Source of the DNA: Catellatospora bangladeshensis
GTDB taxonomy: Bacteria > Actinomycetota > Actinomycetes > Mycobacteriales > Micromonosporaceae
Length of the DNA stretch: 64,000 nt
Direction of reading: 5' to 3'
NCBI RefSeq assembly: GCF_016862575.1
Contig: NZ_BONF01000008.1
Span: 372,001 to 436,000, forward strand
Under the pieces are notes generated by a model, which made no database searches, was not told the DNA's origin, and saw only the letters and a program-made list of their open reading frames with translations. Below are positions 1 through 7,770 of this stretch, piece after piece; the first letter of the stretch is position 1; the number at the start of each line of letters is the position of its first letter. The position numbers and the translations under genes were made by a program.

Positions 1-441
1 CAGCGGGCTCATCTGGCTGTACGCGAACCCGAAGCTCGGCAGCAGCTTGCAGGCGACGAGCTGGTTGCCCGAGTAGCTCTTGCACGAGGTCGGCGTCGGC
101 GTGGAGGCCGTGCGCTTCACGGTCGGCTTCGCCGAGGGCGTGGCCTTCTCGGCGCGGCGGGCGACCGTGGCGCTCGGGCTCGGGCTCGCCGTCGGCGACG
201 CGCTGGCGCTCGGCGACGGCGTGGCGCGGTCGTAGGCGCGGTTGGCGGCGGCCGCGGCGGCCTCGCGGGCGGCCAGGTCGGTGGCCGGGGTCTGCGGTCC
301 GGCGGTGTCCGCGACGGCGTACGCCGCGGTGCCGAGCACGCCGGCGCACAGCACGCCGAGGGCGATCTTTCGGGAGTGGACGGCCAGCAGGCGCGCCAGC
401 GGGTGACGGCGGCGCGGCAGGGCATGACGGGGTGTCGACAC
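1..441 (-). CDS. Secreted lytic-transglycosylase-like protein, 5' part only
   Basis: This is the N-terminal 147 codons of a gene that runs off the left edge of the window. The start is GTG at 441, with an AAGGGA ribosome site at 449-454. The protein begins with an Arg/His-rich stretch, then one hydrophobic segment (about residues 18-40, signal peptide or anchor), then a long Ser/Pro/Thr/Ala linker. Next comes the beginning of a domain with CKSYSGNQ and ACKLLPSFGF. From memory, that opening resembles secreted actinobacterial transglycosylase (aggregation-promoting-factor C-terminal-like) proteins that cut or remodel peptidoglycan. The catalytic part lies outside the window, so the enzyme class is inference. 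The overlapping minus-strand frame starting at 485 is a shadow. Confidence 0.6.
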   Translation of the reverse strand, partial: MSTPRHALPRRRHPLARLLAVHSRKIALGVLCAGVLGTAAYAVADTAGPQTPATDLAAREAAAAAANRAYDRATPSPSASASPTASPSPSATVARRAEKATPSAKPTVKRTASTPTPTSCKSYSGNQLVACKLLPSFGFAYSQMSPL

Positions 442-466
442 GAGTCGGTCCCTTCGTTGGGGGTGC

Positions 467-492
467 AGCACCTTGGGGGGAGCAAAGGTGCT
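467..492 (-). promoter_or_regulatory. Hairpin in the leader of the transglycosylase-like gene
   Basis: The 8-bp arms AGCACCTT (467-474) and AAGGTGCT (485-492) are perfect inverted repeats around a 10-nt G-rich loop. They lie 25-50 nt upstream of the GTG start at 441. Position and perfection suggest an RNA hairpin controlling expression, or an operator. I could not match the surrounding leader to the c-di-AMP (ydaO) riboswitch that precedes many actinobacterial cell-wall hydrolase genes. Confidence 0.35.
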
Positions 493-618
493 GTTCAGGG
501 ACCCTGCCGTTTATTCCGGCGCGGTGCCAACTCCATCACTTGGATCGTGAAACAGCTCACATTCTCAACGTGAGCGGAGGTCAGAAGGCGGGAAAATCGG
601 ACCCCGGCGATCGAGGAG

Positions 619-1389
619 TCAGGCGCCGAACCGGCGCTGGCGTCCCGCGTACGCCCGCAGCGCGCGCAGGAAGTCGACGTGCCGGAAGTCCGGCCAGTTC
701 AGCTCACAGAAGTAGAACTCCGAGTGGGCCGACTGCCACAGCAGGAAGCCGGACAGCCGCTGCTCGCCGCTGGTCCGGATGATCAGGTCCGGGTCCGGCT
801 GGCCGCGCGTGTAGAGGTGCTCGGCGATGTGCTCGACATCCAGCCGCTCGGCCACCTCCTCCAGCGTGGAGCCCGCCTTGACGTGCTCCTGGAGCAGCGA
901 CCGGACCGCGTCGGCGATCTCCCGGCGGCCGGTGTAGCCGACCGCGAAGTTGACGTTCGCGCCGCCGTGGCGGCCGGCGGTGCGCTCCTGCGCGGCCTTC
1001 AGCGCCGCGGCCGGCTCGGCGGGCAGCAGGTCCAGCGCGCCGACCATACGCAGCTGCCAGGGATTGCCGTCCTCGGCCAGCTCGGTGGCCAGGTCCACGA
1101 TGATCTGCACCAGCGGGTCCAGCTCCACGGCCGGGCGGCGCAGGTTGTCGGTGGCGAGCAGGTACAGCGTGACGTGCTCGATGCCCGCCTCGTCGCACCA
1201 GCTGAGCAGCTCCTTGATGCGCGCCGCGCCGACCCGGTGACCGTCGTTGGGGTCGACGTAGCCCATCTCGCGGGCCCAGCGCCGGTTGCCGTCGGTGACC
1301 ACGCCGACATGACGTGGACGCGGCTGATCGGCCAGCAACGCCTTCAGGCGGCGTTCGTACACGGAGTAGACGAGGTCGCGGAGTTTCAT
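619..1389 (-). CDS. Short-chain Z-isoprenyl diphosphate synthase (UppS family)
   Basis: This is a 256-residue member of the cis-prenyltransferase family, which condenses isopentenyl diphosphate onto an allylic diphosphate in the cytosol. The active-site motif is VTDGNRRWAR, with catalytic Asp33. The C-terminal signature RTSGEQRLSGFLLWQ is followed by SEFYF. It resembles the actinobacterial paralogues that make short Z,E-farnesyl-type products for decaprenyl or undecaprenyl phosphate synthesis (compare Rv1086), but product length cannot be read from the sequence. ATG at 1389 is preferred over GTG at 1392 because a TAGGCT -10 box lies exactly 7 nt upstream, as in other leaderless genes of this window. 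Confidence 0.9.
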   Translation of the reverse strand: MKLRDLVYSVYERRLKALLADQPRPRHVGVVTDGNRRWAREMGYVDPNDGHRVGAARIKELLSWCDEAGIEHVTLYLLATDNLRRPAVELDPLVQIIVDLATELAEDGNPWQLRMVGALDLLPAEPAAALKAAQERTAGRHGGANVNFAVGYTGRREIADAVRSLLQEHVKAGSTLEEVAERLDVEHIAEHLYTRGQPDPDLIIRTSGEQRLSGFLLWQSAHSEFYFCELNWPDFRHVDFLRALRAYAGRQRRFGA

Positions 1390-1396
1390 CACGGGC

Positions 1397-1402
1397 AGCC
1401 TA
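1397..1402 (-). promoter_or_regulatory. Leaderless -10 box for the Z-prenyl synthase gene
   Basis: TAGGCT on the minus strand, 7 nt before the ATG at 1389. This spacing would place the transcription start on the start codon. Confidence 0.45.
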
Positions 1403-1418
1403 ACCCCGCTCGCGCGGA

Positions 1419-1874
1419 TCAGCGCGGCTGCCAGGCATCCGGGATCGTGGTCAGCTCCCGGACCGCCTCGGGCAGCTGCCCGGTGACCGCCTGGGCGAGG
1501 GTCACCTCGTCGACGACGTTGCGCACCGCCGAGCGCACGGCGACCCAGACCAGGGGCAGGTGGCTGGCGGTGCCGGTGTAGCTGGTCTGCTCGGGCCGGT
1601 GCCCGCGTACGCCCGCCAGCGGCCCGTCGACGGCGCGCAGCACCATGCCGACGGTGACCTCGGAGGGCGGCAGGCTGAGGCTGTAGCCGCCGTCGGCGCC
1701 GCGCACGGCGTGGATGACGCCGCTGCGCCGCAGGTCGGCCAGCACCGCCTCCAGGAACTTGCGCGGCAGCCCCTGCGCGTCCGCCAGCGCCTGCGCCGAG
1801 ATGGTGTTCGGGTACGCGTTCGCCAGCTCCAGGGACGCCCGGACCGCGTAGTCGCCTCTAGCCGAGATCTGCAC
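1419..1874 (-). CDS. Rrf2-family transcriptional regulator, cysteine-free
   Basis: This 151-residue protein has the Rrf2 N-terminal winged helix: MQISARGDYAVRA, then a recognition helix around residues 27-42, then a wing containing VRGADGGYSLS. Family members such as IscR and NsrR sense Fe-S clusters or NO through three conserved cysteines. This protein has no cysteine at all, so it cannot bind such a cluster and must sense something else or act constitutively. The start is GTG at 1874 after a GGGGGT stretch. It follows the prenyl synthase gene on the same strand with a 29-nt gap downstream; the target genes are unknown. Confidence 0.85.
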   Translation of the reverse strand: MQISARGDYAVRASLELANAYPNTISAQALADAQGLPRKFLEAVLADLRRSGVIHAVRGADGGYSLSLPPSEVTVGMVLRAVDGPLAGVRGHRPEQTSYTGTASHLPLVWVAVRSAVRNVVDEVTLAQAVTGQLPEAVRELTTIPDAWQPR

Positions 1875-1953
1875 ACCCCCATGATGCCCGCAGCCCCGCC
1901 CCCCGTGTTAACGGGTGGCGGGGCTGCTTCACGACCGAGCGTCAAGATCGAGT

Positions 1954-2022
1954 CGATCTTGCGCGAACTGTTAGGGATTTGCCCGGTTCAGGCGTGTCGT
2001 CCCCACAGTTCACGCAAGATCG
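1954..2022. repeat. Palindromic repeat, family A (copy A1)
   Basis: Arms CGATCTTGCGCGAACTGT (1954-1971) and ACAGTTCACGCAAGATCG (2005-2022) match at 17 of 18 positions, with a 33-nt loop containing GCGTGTCG. The element ends 7 bp past the stop codon of pckG and is closely related to 10953-11021. Confidence 0.85.
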
Positions 2023-2029
2023 GCGGCAG

Positions 2030-3865
2030 TCAGTCGCGGACGCCGAGGCGGGTCTTGAGGGCGTCGAGTTCGGCCCAGAGGACTGCCGGGAGCTTGTCGC
2101 CGAACTTGTCGAACCACTCGGTGATCTGCGGGATCTCGGCGGCCCACTCGTCGTTGCGGACCTCGAGGGCCAGCTCGACGTCCGAGGCGGGCTGCTCCAG
2201 GCCGGACAGGTCCAGGTCCTCGGCGCGGGGCACGAAGCCGACGGGGGTCTCGACCGCGCCGGCCTCGCCCTCCAGCCGCTCCACGACCCACTTCAGGACG
2301 CGGGAGTTCTCGCCGAATCCGGGCCACAGGAAGCGGCCGTCGTCGCCACGGCGGAACCAGTTGACGTAGAAGATGGCGGGCAGCTTGTCGGCGTTGCCGT
2401 CGGCGCCCTTGCCCATCGCGATCCAGTGCCGGAAGTAGTCGCCGGCGTGGTAGCCGATGAACGGCAGCATCGCCATCGGGTCGCGGCGCACCACGCCGAC
2501 CTGGCCGACCGCGGCGGCCGTGGTCTCGCTGGACAGCGTCGCGCCCTGGAACACGCCGTGCACCCAGTCGCGGGCCTGGCTGACCAGCGGGATCGTGGTC
2601 TTGCGGCGCCCGCCGAACAGGATCGCCGAGATCGGCACACCCTTCGGGTCCTCGTACTCCGGCGCGAGGATCGGGCACTGCGTGATCGGGGTGCAGAAGC
2701 GCGAGTTCGGGTGGCTGGAGACCTGGTCGGAGTCCGGGGTCCAGTCGTTGCCGTGCCAGTCGGTCAGGTGGGCCGGGGGCTCGCCCATGCCCTCCCACCA
2801 GATGTCGCCGTCGTCGGTGCGCGCCACGTTGGTGAACAGCGAGTTGCCCGCGGCGAGCGTGCGCATCGCGTTCGGGTTGGTCTTCCAGTCGGTGCCGGGC
2901 GCGACGCCGAACAGGCCGTACTCCGGGTTGACCGCGTACAGGCGGCCGTCCTCGCCGAAGCGCATCCAGGCGATGTCGTCGCCGAGGGTCTCGACCTTCC
3001 AGCCCGGGATGGTCGGCTCCAGCATGGCCAGGTTGGTCTTGCCGCAGGCCGACGGGAACGCGGCCGCGATGTAGTGCACCTTGCCGGCCGGGCTGGTCAG
3101 CTTGAGGATCAGCATGTGCTCGGCGAGCCAGCCCTCGTCGCGGCCCATCACGCTGGCGATGCGCAGCGAGTAGCACTTCTTGCCCAGCAGCGAGTTGCCG
3201 CCGTAGCCGGAGCCGAACGACCAGATCTCCCGGGTCTCCGGGAAGTGGGAGATGTACTTGGTGGTCGAGCACGGCCACGGCACGTCCGCCTGGCCCGGCT
3301 CCAGCGGCGCGCCGACCGAGTGCAGCGCCGGCACGAACTCGGCGTCCTCGCCCATCGCCGCGAGCACCTTGGCGCCCATCCGGGTCATGATCCGCATGCT
3401 GGCCACGACGTACGCCGAGTCGGTGATCTCGACGCCGAACATCGGGTTCTCCGCGTCGAGCGGGCCCATGCAGAAGGGGATGACGTACATGGTCCGGCCG
3501 CGCATGCAGCCCCGGTACAGCTCGGTCATGAGCTGCTTCATCTCGGCCGGGGCCATCCAGTTGTTGGTCGGGCCGGCGTCGGCCTCGTCCACGGAGCAGA
3601 TGAAGGTGCGCTCCTCGACGCGGGCCACGTCCGACGGATCGGTGCGGGCCCAGAAGGAGTTCGGCCGCTTCACCGGGTCCAGCCGGACCAGGCTGCCCGC
3701 GGTAACGAGCTCCGCGGTGAGGCGCTGCCACTCGTCCTCGGAGCCGTCGCACCACACGATGCTGTCCGGCGTGGTGAGCTCGGCGACTTGGCGCACCCAC
3801 GCGAGCAGCTTCGGGTGCGAGGTCGGATGCTGGTCAAGCCCTGCGGTGACTGCCGGCGCGGTCAT
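2030..3865 (-). CDS. pckG: Phosphoenolpyruvate carboxykinase (GTP)
   Basis: This 611-residue enzyme converts oxaloacetate and GTP to PEP, GDP and CO2, the entry step of gluconeogenesis and a PEP/oxaloacetate balancing point. The length is typical of the GTP-dependent family. The nucleotide-binding kinase loop [12 protein letters not shown] lies at about residues 270-281, and the PEP/OAA-binding segment [15 protein letters not shown] precedes it. The start is ATG at 3865 behind a GAGGAG ribosome site; the open frame extends further upstream to 4063, but that part has no matching ribosome site and lacks family similarity. A candidate Rex or CRP operator lies at 3986-4003. Metabolically it links to the propionyl-CoA carboxylase and mutase genes elsewhere in the window. 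Confidence 0.97.
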   Translation of the reverse strand: MTAPAVTAGLDQHPTSHPKLLAWVRQVAELTTPDSIVWCDGSEDEWQRLTAELVTAGSLVRLDPVKRPNSFWARTDPSDVARVEERTFICSVDEADAGPTNNWMAPAEMKQLMTELYRGCMRGRTMYVIPFCMGPLDAENPMFGVEITDSAYVVASMRIMTRMGAKVLAAMGEDAEFVPALHSVGAPLEPGQADVPWPCSTTKYISHFPETREIWSFGSGYGGNSLLGKKCYSLRIASVMGRDEGWLAEHMLILKLTSPAGKVHYIAAAFPSACGKTNLAMLEPTIPGWKVETLGDDIAWMRFGEDGRLYAVNPEYGLFGVAPGTDWKTNPNAMRTLAAGNSLFTNVARTDDGDIWWEGMGEPPAHLTDWHGNDWTPDSDQVSSHPNSRFCTPITQCPILAPEYEDPKGVPISAILFGGRRKTTIPLVSQARDWVHGVFQGATLSSETTAAAVGQVGVVRRDPMAMLPFIGYHAGDYFRHWIAMGKGADGNADKLPAIFYVNWFRRGDDGRFLWPGFGENSRVLKWVVERLEGEAGAVETPVGFVPRAEDLDLSGLEQPASDVELALEVRNDEWAAEIPQITEWFDKFGDKLPAVLWAELDALKTRLGVRD

Positions 3866-3985
3866 GGGTTCTCCTCGTGGTCGTCTTTGACCGACGGATA
3901 CGACTGACGACGGCCGGGTGGCCGCGAGTCGTCCGGGATGTGGCCTCAGACTAAGCCCGGTTTGTTGCCTGAGACCCCTCCCGCC

Positions 3986-4003
3986 TTGTGAATAAGTGCA
4001 CAA
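3986..4003. promoter_or_regulatory. Candidate Rex or CRP/GlxR operator upstream of pckG
   Basis: The sequence TTGTGAATAAGTGCACAA matches the Rex consensus TTGTGAA-N4-TTCACAA at 13 of 14 defined positions. It also matches the CRP/GlxR consensus TGTGA-N6-TCACA at 9 of 10. It lies about 120 bp upstream of the pckG start. The consensus sequences are established; which factor, if either, binds here is inference. Confidence 0.45.
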
Positions 4004-4022
4004 GCGTCGGTCCGACTGCGTC

Positions 4023-4058
4023 TTCGCGCACGATTCTTCGGTCGTTCGCGCACGATTC
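4023..4058. repeat. Two direct copies of a 14-bp motif upstream of pckG
   Basis: TTCGCGCACGATTC occurs at 4023-4036 and again at 4045-4058. The period is 22 bp, about two helical turns, which suits cooperative binding of a regulator on one DNA face. The interval separates pckG from the divergent ECF sigma gene. Confidence 0.5.
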
Positions 4059-4270
4059 CGCAAATCTGGTTTTGGATCTTGCAGCGTTCGCGTCGCGCGA
4101 CGGCCCTGACGCGTGCGAGCCCGATCACTCCCATCCCCATACCCGCTGCGGGCTCTGGCGAACGCGGCTATCGCGACTTCATCACGGATTGGGCATATTC
4201 CGCAAATCGGGCGATTGGGCTAACGTCGCTAGCAGCCGGCGAAACCGTGATGTTCCCCCCGGAGGCCGCA

Positions 4271-7186
4271 GTGACCAGTGGGTTCGACCCTGCCCAGGAT
4301 CAGTTCAGCGAACCGCAGAGCGATCCACAACTCATCTCACTCGTGCGAGGCGGTGACACCGACGCGTTCGGGCTGCTCTACGAACGGCACCTGGAGTCCG
4401 CGCGGCGGCTGGCCCGCGTGCTCAGCGACGGGCACGCCGACGCCGACGACCTCATCGCCGACAGCTTCGCCAAGGTCTTCGCGGTGCTGCGCAGCGGCGG
4501 CGGCCCGGACACCGCGTTCCGGGCGTACCTGCTGACCACCATGCGGCACACCCGCTACGACCGGGCCCGGCAGGACCGCCGCGTCGAGCTGACCGACGAC
4601 CTCACCCGCTACGAGATCCCCGAGCCCGCCGACGACCCGACCATCACCAGGCTGGAGACGTCGTACGCGGCACGCGCCTTCGCGCGGCTGCCCGAGCGCT
4701 GGCGGGCCGTGCTCTGGCACACCGAGGTCGAGGGCGAGAGCCCCGCCCAGATCGCGCCGCTGCTCGGCCTCACCCCGAACGGCGTCGCCGCGCTGGCGTA
4801 CCGGGCCCGGGAGCGGCTGCGCCAGATGTACCTGCAGGAGCACATCGCGCTCACCGGCAACCCGCGCTGCCACTGGACCGGGGCGCACCTGGCCGGATAC
4901 GTCCGCGCCGCGCTGGCCCGGCGCGACCGCGGCAAGGTCGACGAGCACCTGTCCACCTGCGCCGAGTGCCGCCGGCTGCACCGCGAGCTGACCGAGGAGA
5001 ACTCGGGCCTGCGGGGTGTCGTCGCACCCCTGTTACTCGGGGCCGCCGCACCGGCGTACCTGGCCGGTAGCGGCCGGCTCGCGTTCGGCGGCCGCCTCGC
5101 CACCGCCTGGGGCGCGCTGGTGCTGTGGTGGCCGCAGCTGAAAGAGCACGTCGGCGCCTGGGCGGACGCGCTCGTGGGACTCGCCGCGCTCGCCGGGCGC
5201 TGGCTGGTGGCCGCGCCACGCCGGCTGCTGGGCCGCTTCGGGCTGGCCAACCTGGTCGCGGGCACCGGCGCGGGCTTCGCCGCCGTGGCCGGGGTGGTGC
5301 TGTTCGTGAGCCTGACCGCCGGACCGCCGACCGCCCGGCCGCGCGCCATTCCCGTCCCGGCGCCGGCCGCGCCGCCGCTGTACGCCCCCGCACCGCAGGC
5401 ACAGGCGTCGCCCTCGCCCTCGCCGCAGCCGACCGCCGCTTCGGCGCCCGCGTTCCCTGCTGTTCCGGACCCCATGCGGCAACCCGCTGTGGTGCCCCCG
5501 GCAGCGCCGCCCCCGGTGCCGCCACCTGCTGTCGCGCCGCCCGCCGCACCTGCCCCGGCGCTCGCCCCGGTCCCCGTGGCCGAGCCCGCCCCGGAGGTCG
5601 CCGCGCCCGAGTACAAGGAGGTCGACCTGGTCGCGGGCAAGGCGGGCACGCTGCCCATCCCGGTCCGCGCTCCGGCGGATGCCCCAGCCACGACCCGCGA
5701 CCACGCCGGCACCCGAGCGGCTGAGCACATGGCAGTGCCTGCCGGCTGGCCGGGCACCCCGGGCGAAGCAGCCACGGGGAATGCCCCGGAGCGACTTTGC
5801 TCTGCACACAAATACGCGACTGTTGCGTATTTGTGTGCAGAGCAAAGCGAGCCGGCCGGGGAGACCGGTACTGCCGCATCGCCGCCGAGTTCCGCGACCG
5901 GGAGCGACGGCTCGCCCGCAGCCACCGCGATCACCGGGCCTGACGTCACCCCCGCGGCGGCCCGAGCGCCCGGCGCGGTGCGCATCGAGGTGACGCTGCC
6001 GGACGGGATGCGGCTGGCCGGGAGCGGCGCCGGGGACGGCTGGCAGTGCGAGGCGACGCCCACCGGCGCCGTCTGCGACCGGATCGGCTGGGGCCGGGGC
6101 GCGCGTTCGGTGGCGCGGCTGCCCGTGCTCGCCGACCCCGAGGTCAGTGGCTTCCAGCAGGTCACCGTCGCGGCGACGTACGGGCGGCAGCGCTCGGAGT
6201 CGGCGTTCCGGGTGCCGGTCGCACCGGCCGGGCTGCGCCTGGGGCACGCGGCGACCGGGCGGGTGGACGTGGCGCTGGCCGGCAACGTGCTGCTCTCCTG
6301 CGCGCCCCGGCCGCTGTGCCTGGTCGCCGGGGACAACAACCTGATGCAGATGACGCCCCTGCGGCCCACGCCGGGCGAGCCCGCCGCGCCCGGCGGCCTG
6401 GACGGCCCGGACGGGCCCGCCGGGCCGAAGGGCCCGATCGAGGAGCTGGCCGGGGAGAAGGCCGCCAGCGGCGCCCGGCTCGCGCTGCCCGAGGGCGCCG
6501 ACGTGCGCTGGGCGGGCCTGATCGTGGCCTCGTCCGGCGCACGGCTGCCGGAGCTGGTGGCATTGCACGGTCCCGGCGGTGTGTGGCAGCCGGTGCGGGT
6601 GGAGACGGGGCATGCCGAGTCCGGCGCCGTGTTCAGCCAGGGCCACGCCGAGGTCACCGAGCTGCTGCGGGGCGGCGGCGCGGGCGACTGGTGGCTGGCC
6701 GCCCCCGCGGGTCCGCTGCCCCGCGGCCGGAGCCAGTTCGCGGGCTGGACCCTGGCCGTGGTGTACGCGCACCGCAGCGCCCCTCGCGGCGAGGCCGCCG
6801 TCTACCTGGGCCCGGGTGGCGGGCGCGGCGACGTACCGGCGACGGTGGGGCTGGGCGGCGGTGGAAAGGTCCGGGTCGGGCTGGCGCTGTGGGACGGCGA
6901 CCTGGCGCTGACCGGCGACGAGCTGCTGATCGGCGGCGCCGTCGCGGGCGAGCCGGGCAACCTCGCCGCGGGACGCAACGCCGGGGCTGCCACGCTCGCC
7001 TGCGGGTCCGCCCCCGGACGCTGCGTATGGCGTACCCCCGGCCTGGATGTGCTCTGGGCGGGCGCGAAAGCCGACGCCGGCGCGGTGGCCCAGCTGCGCA
7101 CGGGGGGCGATCCGCTGGAGGTCGGGCTGGTCGCGGTGGTCTCCGGGCCGCCGCGCGAACCGGGCACGGCGGCCGCGACACGGTAG
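4271..7186 (+). CDS. ECF sigma factor fused to zinc-finger anti-sigma, membrane and exported domains
   Basis: This 971-residue protein joins several parts. Sigma region 2 is at about residues 20-90 and region 4 at about 133-185 (helix-turn-helix with SPAQIAPLLGLTPNGVAALAYRARER). A zinc-finger anti-sigma-like motif HLSTCAEC is near 225-233. A transmembrane segment lies near 325-350, followed by a Pro/Ala-rich linker and a large exported region (about 350-971). This suggests a one-piece signalling protein that senses outside the membrane and redirects RNA polymerase. The start GTG 4271 has GGAGG at 4261-4265. A TTA codon (residue 255) makes it a candidate bldA target. A 53-bp palindrome is embedded in frame at 5795-5847. 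The signal and regulon are unknown. Confidence 0.85.
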   Translation: MTSGFDPAQDQFSEPQSDPQLISLVRGGDTDAFGLLYERHLESARRLARVLSDGHADADDLIADSFAKVFAVLRSGGGPDTAFRAYLLTTMRHTRYDRARQDRRVELTDDLTRYEIPEPADDPTITRLETSYAARAFARLPERWRAVLWHTEVEGESPAQIAPLLGLTPNGVAALAYRARERLRQMYLQEHIALTGNPRCHWTGAHLAGYVRAALARRDRGKVDEHLSTCAECRRLHRELTEENSGLRGVVAPLLLGAAAPAYLAGSGRLAFGGRLATAWGALVLWWPQLKEHVGAWADALVGLAALAGRWLVAAPRRLLGRFGLANLVAGTGAGFAAVAGVVLFVSLTAGPPTARPRAIPVPAPAAPPLYAPAPQAQASPSPSPQPTAASAPAFPAVPDPMRQPAVVPPAAPPPVPPPAVAPPAAPAPALAPVPVAEPAPEVAAPEYKEVDLVAGKAGTLPIPVRAPADAPATTRDHAGTRAAEHMAVPAGWPGTPGEAATGNAPERLCSAHKYATVAYLCAEQSEPAGETGTAASPPSSATGSDGSPAATAITGPDVTPAAARAPGAVRIEVTLPDGMRLAGSGAGDGWQCEATPTGAVCDRIGWGRGARSVARLPVLADPEVSGFQQVTVAATYGRQRSESAFRVPVAPAGLRLGHAATGRVDVALAGNVLLSCAPRPLCLVAGDNNLMQMTPLRPTPGEPAAPGGLDGPDGPAGPKGPIEELAGEKAASGARLALPEGADVRWAGLIVASSGARLPELVALHGPGGVWQPVRVETGHAESGAVFSQGHAEVTELLRGGGAGDWWLAAPAGPLPRGRSQFAGWTLAVVYAHRSAPRGEAAVYLGPGGGRGDVPATVGLGGGGKVRVGLALWDGDLALTGDELLIGGAVAGEPGNLAAGRNAGAATLACGSAPGRCVWRTPGLDVLWAGAKADAGAVAQLRTGGDPLEVGLVAVVSGPPREPGTAAATR
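5795..5847 (+). repeat. Perfect 23-nt-arm palindrome inside the ECF sigma gene
   Basis: The arms at 5795-5817 and 5825-5847 are exact reverse complements over 23 nt, with a 7-nt loop (GACTGTT). Each arm is AT-richer than the gene around it and carries the core TGCACACAAATACGC. The element is read in frame and encodes residues 509-526 of the exported linker, including LCSAHKYA and AYLCAEQ with two cysteines. It looks like an inserted repeat element tolerated in a disordered linker. Confidence 0.9.
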
Positions 7187-7189
7187 GCT
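7184..7189 (+). promoter_or_regulatory. Leaderless -10 box for the first GtrA gene
   Basis: TAGGCT ends 6 nt before the GTG at 7196. It overlaps the stop codon of the ECF sigma gene (TAG 7184-7186). Confidence 0.4.
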
Positions 7190-7195
7190 CGCCTG

Positions 7196-7708
7196 GTGAC
7201 CCCCACGCCACCGGCTCCGAAGACCTCCGCGGCAATGCCGCTGCGGCTGGTCGAGCGGTTCCGGCACCTGCTCGCTGAACTCAGCAAGTTCGGCGTGGTC
7301 GGCGGCGCCGCGTACGTCGTCGACCTCGTCGTCTTCAACCTGCTGCTGTCGCCCGTCGGCACGCTGTCCGCCTCGGCGATCTCGACGGTGGTCGCGGCGA
7401 CCGGCGCCTTCGTCGGCAACCGCTACTGGACCTGGCGTGACCGGGAACGCTCCAGCCTCACCCGGGAGTACTCGCTGTACTTCCTCTTCAACCTGATCGG
7501 CCTCGGCATCACGCTCGCCGTGGTGTGGCTGAGCCACGACGTGCTCGGCAGCGTGTGGCCGGAGGTCTTTCACACCCGGCTCGCGGACAACGTGGCGAAG
7601 ATGCTGTTCGGCACCGGGATCGCGAGTGTGTTCCGGTTCTGGGCATACCGCCGTTTCGTCTTCTCCGGTGCGGTGGTCGGCGAGCCCGCCCGGGTACAGG
7701 CGGGGTGA
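7196..7708 (+). CDS. GtrA-family membrane protein (first copy)
   Basis: This 170-residue protein has the four-helix GtrA fold. FGVVGGAAYVVDLVVFNLLL is helix 1 (about residues 32-51). The conserved loop GNRYWTWRDRE follows helix 2, and FRFWAYRRFVFSG closes helix 4. GtrA proteins are thought to flip or position undecaprenyl-phosphate-linked sugars for cell-envelope glycosylation. It starts at GTG 7196, 9 nt after the ECF gene stop, and is followed 62 nt later by a paralogue. No glycosyltransferase lies next to the pair, so the sugar substrate is unknown. Confidence 0.88.
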   Translation: MTPTPPAPKTSAAMPLRLVERFRHLLAELSKFGVVGGAAYVVDLVVFNLLLSPVGTLSASAISTVVAATGAFVGNRYWTWRDRERSSLTREYSLYFLFNLIGLGITLAVVWLSHDVLGSVWPEVFHTRLADNVAKMLFGTGIASVFRFWAYRRFVFSGAVVGEPARVQAG

Positions 7709-7758
7709 GTTCGCTTGCATTCGGAGTTGCGTTGCAGAACTCTCCCAGCCGTCTCACG

Positions 7759-7764
7759 TAAGGT
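7759..7764 (+). promoter_or_regulatory. Leaderless -10 box for the second GtrA gene
   Basis: TAAGGT lies 6 nt before GTG 7771. The interval from the first GtrA gene is unusually AT-rich and long enough to hold an independent promoter. Confidence 0.45.
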
Positions 7765-7770
7765 GACCCA

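Larger units (their letters stand above)
3866..4270. other. 405-bp divergent intergenic region between pckG and the ECF sigma gene
   Basis: This gene-free interval holds the control regions of two divergent genes. It is clearly less GC-rich than its flanks. It contains the palindrome at 3985-4004, a direct repeat pair at 4023-4058 and several AT-rich hexamers, but I could not assign a convincing -35/-10 pair. The plus-strand reading frame of the ECF gene is open back to 4079, but the sequence before 4271 does not look like a sigma factor. Confidence 0.6.

Noticed and set aside
442-618. A c-di-AMP (ydaO-type) riboswitch before the wall hydrolase gene
   Set aside because: Such riboswitches are common at this position, but I could not find the conserved core sequences, so only a simple hairpin is reported.
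5033-7720. A long open minus-strand frame opposite the ECF sigma gene
   Set aside because: Antisense shadow with no recognisable domain; the plus-strand gene has clear sigma motifs and a ribosome site.
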